Below, one piece after another: positions 59,113 through 64,000 of a DNA stretch of 64,000 nucleotides (position 1 is its first letter; each line of letters starts with the position of its first letter). The position numbers and the translations under genes are program-made. Below the pieces are notes generated by a model that was given only the letters and a program-made list of their open reading frames with translations, did no database searches and was not told the DNA's origin. This DNA is from Maribacter hydrothermalis (lineage in GTDB: Bacteria > Bacteroidota > Bacteroidia > Flavobacteriales > Flavobacteriaceae), in contig NZ_CP018760.1 in assembly GCF_001913155.1 (NCBI RefSeq), positions 1,550,001 through 1,614,000 of the forward strand, written 5' to 3'.

Positions 59113-60435
59113 ATGAGAAACAAATTATTTCTGGTTTCGGCCATACTTTTTAACGCTGCCGTAGCATTGGCTCAAGAAGTCAAGTTTGAAGAGTATAATC
59201 TTGACAATGGCCTCCATGTTATTTTACATCAAGATAATACGGCGCCTATTATTTCTATCTCTGTGCTTTATCATGTTGGTTCTAAAGATGAAGATCCCGA
59301 ACGAACTGGGTTTGCCCATTTTTTTGAACATCTTCTTTTTGAAGGCACAGAAAACATAGAAAAAGGAAAATGGGACCAAATTGTTTCATCACACGGAGGT
59401 TCTGGTAACGCCACCACTGATGAAGACAGAACTTATTATTACGAAGTATTCCCTTCTAATAATCTACAATTAGGCCTTTGGTTAGAGTCGGAAAGAATGT
59501 TACACCCGGTAATTAACCAAAAAGGAGTAGATACCCAAAATGAAGTTGTAAAAGAAGAAAAAAGGTTGCGCGTAGATAATGCTCCATACGGTATGTTTAT
59601 TGAAAACATTAAAAAAAATCTCTTCAATAAACATCCTTACAAAGAAACAGTAATTGGTAAAATGGACCATTTAGATGCTGCTACTTTAGAAGAATTCATT
59701 GCTTTTCAGAAAAAATTCTACACTCCAAATAATGCAGTGCTTGTAATTGCGGGTGATTTTGAAAATGATAATGCAAAAAAAATGATCTCTGATTATTTTA
59801 GCAGTATTCCTAAAGGTCAGGATATATCTAGAAACTTTCCTCAAGAAGACCCAATTACAGAACAAATAAACGCAAAGGCCTACGACCCAAATATTCAAAT
59901 TCCGGCAACGATGATTGCTTATAGAACGCCCGGATTAAAAAATAGAGATAGTCAAGTTCTAGATATGATTTCAACTTATTTAAGCGACGGGCCGTCCTCC
60001 AAACTTTACAAGAAAATAGTTGACGAACAAAAGCAAGCATTACAGGTAGGTGCATTTCCTGCTACTCAAGAAGATTATGGCATGTATATAGTTTTTGCAT
60101 TACCTGTAGGAGAAACAAGTTTAGAAACACTTAATACCGAAATAGAAGAAGAAATAGAAAAACTAAGAACGGATCTTATATCGGAAAATGATTATCAAAA
60201 ATTGCAAAATAAATTTGAAAACCAATTTGTCAACAGTAATTCTAGTGTAGAAGGCATTGCTAATTCCTTAGCCGAATATTATATGCTTTATGGTGATACT
60301 TCCTTAATAAATAAAGAAATAGAGATCTATAGATCTATAACCCGAGAAGAAATAAAAGAAGTGGCCAATAAGTATTTAAACCCCAATCAAAGATTAATGT
60401 TAGAATATTTACCGGAACAAAATACTGCAAACTAA
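59113..60435 (+). CDS. M16 family zinc metallopeptidase (catalytic subunit)
   Basis: The 440-residue protein has a signal peptide (about 1-20, ending LAQ) and the inverted zinc motif HFFEHLLFEGTE (HxxEH, about residues 68-72) with the distal Glu in the EVVKEEKR region (about 144). The second M16 domain occupies about 205-430. Together with the next gene (6 nt downstream) it forms the catalytic/non-catalytic pair typical of bacterial M16B peptidases in the periplasm. The family degrades peptides, often signal or toxic ones; the substrate is unknown. Confidence 0.93.
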   Translation: MRNKLFLVSAILFNAAVALAQEVKFEEYNLDNGLHVILHQDNTAPIISISVLYHVGSKDEDPERTGFAHFFEHLLFEGTENIEKGKWDQIVSSHGGSGNATTDEDRTYYYEVFPSNNLQLGLWLESERMLHPVINQKGVDTQNEVVKEEKRLRVDNAPYGMFIENIKKNLFNKHPYKETVIGKMDHLDAATLEEFIAFQKKFYTPNNAVLVIAGDFENDNAKKMISDYFSSIPKGQDISRNFPQEDPITEQINAKAYDPNIQIPATMIAYRTPGLKNRDSQVLDMISTYLSDGPSSKLYKKIVDEQKQALQVGAFPATQEDYGMYIVFALPVGETSLETLNTEIEEEIEKLRTDLISENDYQKLQNKFENQFVNSNSSVEGIANSLAEYYMLYGDTSLINKEIEIYRSITREEIKEVANKYLNPNQRLMLEYLPEQNTAN

Positions 60436-60440
60436 AAACT

Positions 60441-62513
60441 ATGAGAACTACATATATATTACTCTTTACAATTATAAGCTTCTTAACTGTACAGGCCCAA
60501 GTTGACCGTACCGTTATGCCTACTCCTGGCCCAGCACCCGAAATAAATTTAGGAGAGCCTGAAATTTTCAAACTTAATAACGGTTTAACGGTATTAGTGG
60601 TTGAAAATCACAAATTACCAAGAGTTTCTATTCAATTATCGATTGACAACCCACCAATTTTAGAAGGCGACAAAGCCGGTGTTTCCCTTTTAACAGGTAG
60701 CCTTTTAGGCAAAGGTTCTAAAAACATTGCCAAAGATCAATTTAATGAAGAAATCGACTTTTTAGGAGCACGATTAAATTTTAGTTCGCAAGGTGCTTAT
60801 GCACAATCTCTTTCTAAATATTTTTCTAGAATGATGGAGCTTTTAGCTGATGCCGCAATATATCCAAACTTTACGCAGGATGAGTTTGATAAAGAAAAAG
60901 ACATTCTATTGACCGGACTTAAATCTGAAGAGAAAGTTGTTTCTTCCATTTCGGCCAGAGTGCAACGTGCCTTGGCTTATGGCAAAAATCACCCTTATGG
61001 TGAATTTGCTACTGAACAAACCGTAAACAATGTTACACTTACTGATGTAGAAGAATTTTATAGAGATTATTTTGTGCCTGCAAATGCCTATTTAATTGTT
61101 ATTGGTGACATAACATTAGACGAAGTTAAAACGTTGACCAACACATATTTTACTTCTTGGACCAAGGCAGTTCCCCCAAGTTTCAGTTATTCAAAACCAG
61201 CAAACGTACCAAATACCCAAATTAACTTGGTTGACATGCCTAATGCTGTACAATCTGAAATTACAGTACAGAACCTCGTTGATTTAAAAATGAAAGATGA
61301 TGATTTTATTGCGGCAATATTGGCAAATCAAATTTTGGGTGGTGGATCAGATAGCAGGGTAAATTTAAACCTTAGAGAAGATAAAGGGTACACGTACGGC
61401 GCCTATACTTCTTTAGGAAATGACAAGTATGCTCCGGCAAGGTTTGTTGCTACTGCCGAAGTAAGAAATTCGGTTACCGATAGTTCTGTGGTAGAATTGC
61501 TAAAAGAATTGGAGCTCATTACCTCAAAACCAGTTACTGAAAAAGAACTAAAAACTACCAAAGCTTTATATGCCGGTAGTTTTATAATGGCTCTAGAAGA
61601 CCCACAGACTATTGCGAGATATGCGCTAAACATAGAAAAAGAAAATTTACCCAAGAATTTTTATAAATCATTTCTAGAAAAGCTAGAAAAGGTTAGTAAA
61701 ACCGATGTAGAATTAGCTGCTAAAAAATATTTCAACGTAAATAACGCTCGTGTCGTGGTTGTCGGGAAAGGAAGTGAAATATTAGCAAATCTTGAAAAAA
61801 TAAACTTCAACGGAAAAAAACTTCATGTTCTATCTTTTTCTAAAACTGCAGATAGAATTGAAACTCCCAATTATAACACCGCAATACCCGAAGGTGTTAC
61901 AGCTAATACCATCATGGAAAAATACATAGACGCAATAGGAGGCAAAACCAAACTTGAAAGCGTAACTTCTTTTGCCATGAGTGCCGCAGCGGAAATGCAA
62001 GGAATGAAACTTGATCTAGAAGTCAAAAAAACTACTAATAATCAACTCATGCAAGATGTTAAAATGATGGGTAACTCTATAAGCAAACAAGTACTAAATG
62101 GCGACAATGGTTATATGGTAATGCAAGGGCAACGTATAGATCTTACCGAAGAAGAATTGATCAAATCGAGGACTGAATCTTTACCTTTTCCCGAACTTAG
62201 CTATTTAGCGAACAACAATGTTTCTTTAGAAGGCATGGAAATGGTTGGAGATAAAAAAGCATATAAAATTAAAGTAACAGATGACAAAACTACTTTCTAT
62301 GATGTAGAAACAGGACTTAAAGTCCAAGAGGTTACTTTAACAGAAATGCAAGGGCAACAAATATCGAGTACATCTAATTTTGAAGATTATAAAGATGTGT
62401 CGGGTATTCTGCTACCTTTTAAGTTAACACAATCTTTTGGGCCACAGAATTTTGAATTCATAATTTCTGATATCAAAATTAATGAAGGTGTTTCGGCTGA
62501 AGATTTTGAATAA
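60441..62513 (+). CDS. M16 peptidase-like protein lacking HxxEH, with extra C-terminal domain
   Basis: The 690-residue protein has a signal peptide (about 1-20). The first ~460 residues are two M16 domains, but the zinc motif is absent: the aligned segment reads SLLTGSLLGKGSKN. The R/Y pair in the second domain (NLREDKGYTYGAY, about 309-321) that grips peptide in the partner is kept. Residues about 485-690 are an added domain with VSLEGMEMVGDKKAYKIKVT and TSNFEDYKDVSGILLPFKL, resembling LolA/LolB-like or outer-membrane lipoprotein-sorting folds. It likely pairs with the preceding subunit, and the added domain may bind lipid or lipoprotein. Confidence 0.9.
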   Translation: MRTTYILLFTIISFLTVQAQVDRTVMPTPGPAPEINLGEPEIFKLNNGLTVLVVENHKLPRVSIQLSIDNPPILEGDKAGVSLLTGSLLGKGSKNIAKDQFNEEIDFLGARLNFSSQGAYAQSLSKYFSRMMELLADAAIYPNFTQDEFDKEKDILLTGLKSEEKVVSSISARVQRALAYGKNHPYGEFATEQTVNNVTLTDVEEFYRDYFVPANAYLIVIGDITLDEVKTLTNTYFTSWTKAVPPSFSYSKPANVPNTQINLVDMPNAVQSEITVQNLVDLKMKDDDFIAAILANQILGGGSDSRVNLNLREDKGYTYGAYTSLGNDKYAPARFVATAEVRNSVTDSSVVELLKELELITSKPVTEKELKTTKALYAGSFIMALEDPQTIARYALNIEKENLPKNFYKSFLEKLEKVSKTDVELAAKKYFNVNNARVVVVGKGSEILANLEKINFNGKKLHVLSFSKTADRIETPNYNTAIPEGVTANTIMEKYIDAIGGKTKLESVTSFAMSAAAEMQGMKLDLEVKKTTNNQLMQDVKMMGNSISKQVLNGDNGYMVMQGQRIDLTEEELIKSRTESLPFPELSYLANNNVSLEGMEMVGDKKAYKIKVTDDKTTFYDVETGLKVQEVTLTEMQGQQISSTSNFEDYKDVSGILLPFKLTQSFGPQNFEFIISDIKINEGVSAEDFE

Positions 62514-62533
62514 ACTTTAAACTAAATAAATAG

Positions 62534-62559
62534 AAAAACCCGCTAGCATGCGGGTTTTT
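62534..62559. terminator. Bidirectional terminator after the M16 pair and the DUF2807 gene
   Basis: AAAAACCCGC / GCGGGTTTTT, 10-bp perfect stem, 6-nt loop. Confidence 0.85.
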
Positions 62560-62579
62560 CTATTTCAACTCTATTGCTA

Positions 62580-63326
62580 TCACGCTCCTATTTTGGTTAT
62601 TTTAGCTTCGCCGATAATCAATCCCAAATCCACCTCTGGATTACCGGAATAACTTACATTAGTTTCTCCGTAACAGGTAACTTTTAAGCGATCTGCGACC
62701 TTTATTCTAAAATTACTTTCACCATAGGCCGTAATTTTTGTTTCATCGGCATTCATGCCTAACGTATTAACTTCACTTTCGCCATAGGCTCTAAAAACTT
62801 GACGCGCAATAGCACCTTCAGCAATTTCTAAATAACTACTGCCATAAATAGCAACGGTCAACTCATCAATTGAAACTGAATTAAAATAGACTTTAGCATC
62901 GCCATATAACGACATTTTAAAATCATCTGCATTAAAAAGATTTTTACATCGTACAATTTCTTCCCCCCGTATCGATAAATTTTCAAGCTTTCTATAGGTT
63001 ACCGTCATTGTGGCCATTGTACCATTGTATAAAGATTTTTTTCCTTTCCATTTATCACTGGAAATACGTTCAGATTTAGTTACAACCTTGGCGCCATCTA
63101 AATACAGTCTTAATGTTCTACCTTCAACCTCAACATTTATTTTATCCAACCCTATTTTTGCATTATCAATAACTACACTTTCTTCTTCTCCCTCGACTAA
63201 ATTTACCTCAATATGCGGACTAACAATTAGTTTATCGAAAGATTTTACGTTGAATGTTTTTTCTTGCGCCTTAATTGCACCTACAACAAAGAAGATTGCA
63301 AGTAGTACAAATATTATTTTTTTCAT
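62580..63326 (-). CDS. DUF2807 (GIN domain) secreted protein
   Basis: The 248-residue protein starts at 63326 (MKKIIFVLLAIFFVVG), a good signal peptide; an upstream ATG at 63368 adds 14 residues with no signal character. Repeated short beta-strand units in the second half, such as YGDAKVYFNSV, YGSSYLEIAEG, YGESEVNTLG, YGESNFRIKV and YGETNVSYSG, give a beta-helix-like ladder typical of DUF2807. Extracytoplasmic location is inferred; function unknown. Its 3' end shares a terminator with the M16 genes. Confidence 0.88.
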   Translation of the reverse strand: MKKIIFVLLAIFFVVGAIKAQEKTFNVKSFDKLIVSPHIEVNLVEGEEESVVIDNAKIGLDKINVEVEGRTLRLYLDGAKVVTKSERISSDKWKGKKSLYNGTMATMTVTYRKLENLSIRGEEIVRCKNLFNADDFKMSLYGDAKVYFNSVSIDELTVAIYGSSYLEIAEGAIARQVFRAYGESEVNTLGMNADETKITAYGESNFRIKVADRLKVTCYGETNVSYSGNPEVDLGLIIGEAKITKIGA

Positions 63327-63407
63327 GATTTCTATTTTCTGATTAGTTCTACATAAAGACAACGCCAAGTATAATTTGTTACAGTACGGGTAACTATTTT
63401 GGTTGCG

Positions 63408-63998
63408 CTACAGCTTTTTTCTATTTACGAGCCATACACCAAATAAGATAACAATTCCACCTAACAGCTGCAAAATAATTATATTTTCTCCATCTAGAAA
63501 ACCCCAAAGTACCGCTACAAGGGGAATTAAATAGGTAACCGATGCAGCAAATACCGGACTAGATAATTTTATTAATTTATTAAACAGAATGTTTGCCAAA
63601 GCTGTTCCTAAAAAAGCCAATGCCATTATATACCAAACAGCTTCATGCATAGCACTATTACCCAAAAACTCCTGAAATACGCCCGTATAAATTAATATAA
63701 CAAATGCCGGGAGAAAAGCGACTCCGAAACTAGCAGTAGTTATAGCCAACGGAGTTAAATGCGATAAATACTTTTTTATAATATTTATATTAAAAGCATA
63801 TCCTAAGGCTGAAAAAAGAATGAATAGCGTGTACCAATAATCCTGGTCCACATTATTCTCCATACCCGCCGCAATTAATACAACAGTACCAAAAAGACCT
63901 ATAAAAACACCTAATACTTGTCTTCCCTTTAATGAGAGTCCAAAAAGAGCAATACCTACAAGTGTAGTAAATAATGGCGCAACTGAATTTAAAATCGA
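63408..63998 (-). CDS. EamA-family (DMT) transporter, 5' end outside window
   Basis: The frame stays open to the window edge, so the ATG at 63863 is internal and not the start. At least six hydrophobic helices are seen. The upstream part (SILNSVAPLFTTLVGIALFG, then KGRQVLGVFIGLFGTVVLIAAG) is the end of the first EamA repeat. The later part (LTPLAITTASFGVAFLPAFV, LGTALANILFNKLIKLSSPV, ASVTYLIPLVAVLWGFLDGE) is the second repeat. DMT transporters export metabolites or amino acids. The substrate is unknown. Confidence 0.88.
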   Translation of the reverse strand, partial: SILNSVAPLFTTLVGIALFGLSLKGRQVLGVFIGLFGTVVLIAAGMENNVDQDYWYTLFILFSALGYAFNINIIKKYLSHLTPLAITTASFGVAFLPAFVILIYTGVFQEFLGNSAMHEAVWYIMALAFLGTALANILFNKLIKLSSPVFAASVTYLIPLVAVLWGFLDGENIIILQLLGGIVILFGVWLVNRKKL

Positions 63999-64000
63999 AG

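Overview
The window is AT-rich chromosomal DNA from a member of the phylum Bacteroidota, almost certainly family Flavobacteriaceae (marine relatives such as Maribacter or Zobellia are plausible; the genus cannot be fixed from sequence alone). The evidence is the T9SS type A and type B sorting domains, TonB-dependent receptors, several flavobacterial DUF families (DUF4271, DUF4296, DUF3098, DUF3127, DUF4301), an L21 protein with a helix-hairpin-helix tail, and many TAnnTTTG promoter elements. I found no rRNA, tRNA, CRISPR array, insertion sequence, integrase or phage gene. Most of the window is ordinary core genome.

Layout. 1-6.3 kb: the 3' part of a TonB-dependent receptor, two tiny secreted proteins that are little more than a T9SS sorting domain, a LuxE/PaaK-like acyl-activating enzyme and a DUF3857/transglutaminase membrane protein. 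6.2-15.4 kb: two small lipoproteins, tyrS, an NAD-dependent epimerase, a run of polyprenol-phosphate mannosyltransferase / dihydroorotase / DUF4296 lipoprotein, then a GT39 glycosyltransferase, DUF4271 and hemD. 15.5-25.3 kb: central metabolism and transport (pckA, glycerate kinase with a DASS transporter, DUF423, a saccharopine-dehydrogenase-like enzyme with an Lrp regulator, GNAT, zinc metallopeptidase, ald, SemiSWEET). 25.4-34.6 kb: leuS, which carries two repeat-derived in-frame insertions, a T9SS type B protein, ftsX-DUF3098-uppP-truB, a TonB-like protein and a thioredoxin-like protein.

34.6-40.8 kb is a TetR / ABC / HlyD / TolC / YitT cluster. The ABC half-transporter has lost nearly every canonical ATPase residue, and a candidate TetR operator overlaps the operon promoter. 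40.8-47 kb: tag, aat, DUF3127, a histidine kinase without an adjacent regulator, HIT, greA with a structured leader, a Rieske-like lipoprotein with altered ligands and a TIM-barrel protein.

47-54.5 kb looks like a thiamine-uptake region. A TPP riboswitch with a terminator hairpin precedes a TonB-dependent receptor. Upstream on the same strand lie a YkoF/MTH1187-type thiamine-binding protein, a PnuC-family transporter that may be PnuT, and a NadR-like kinase, in overlapping genes. 54.5-64 kb: ahcY, a DUF3332 lipoprotein, a deoxyribonucleotidase, rplU-rpmA, a decayed membrane-protein gene, a pair of M16 peptidases (active plus inactive with an added C-terminal domain), a DUF2807 protein and the 3' part of an EamA transporter.

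The observations most worth following are the degenerate ABC exporter, the twin sorting-domain-only proteins with shared 19-20-bp-spaced direct repeats upstream, the thiamine locus, the heptanucleotide-repeat insertion inside leuS, and the pseudogene at 58.5-58.9 kb. None is proven to be a new system from sequence alone.
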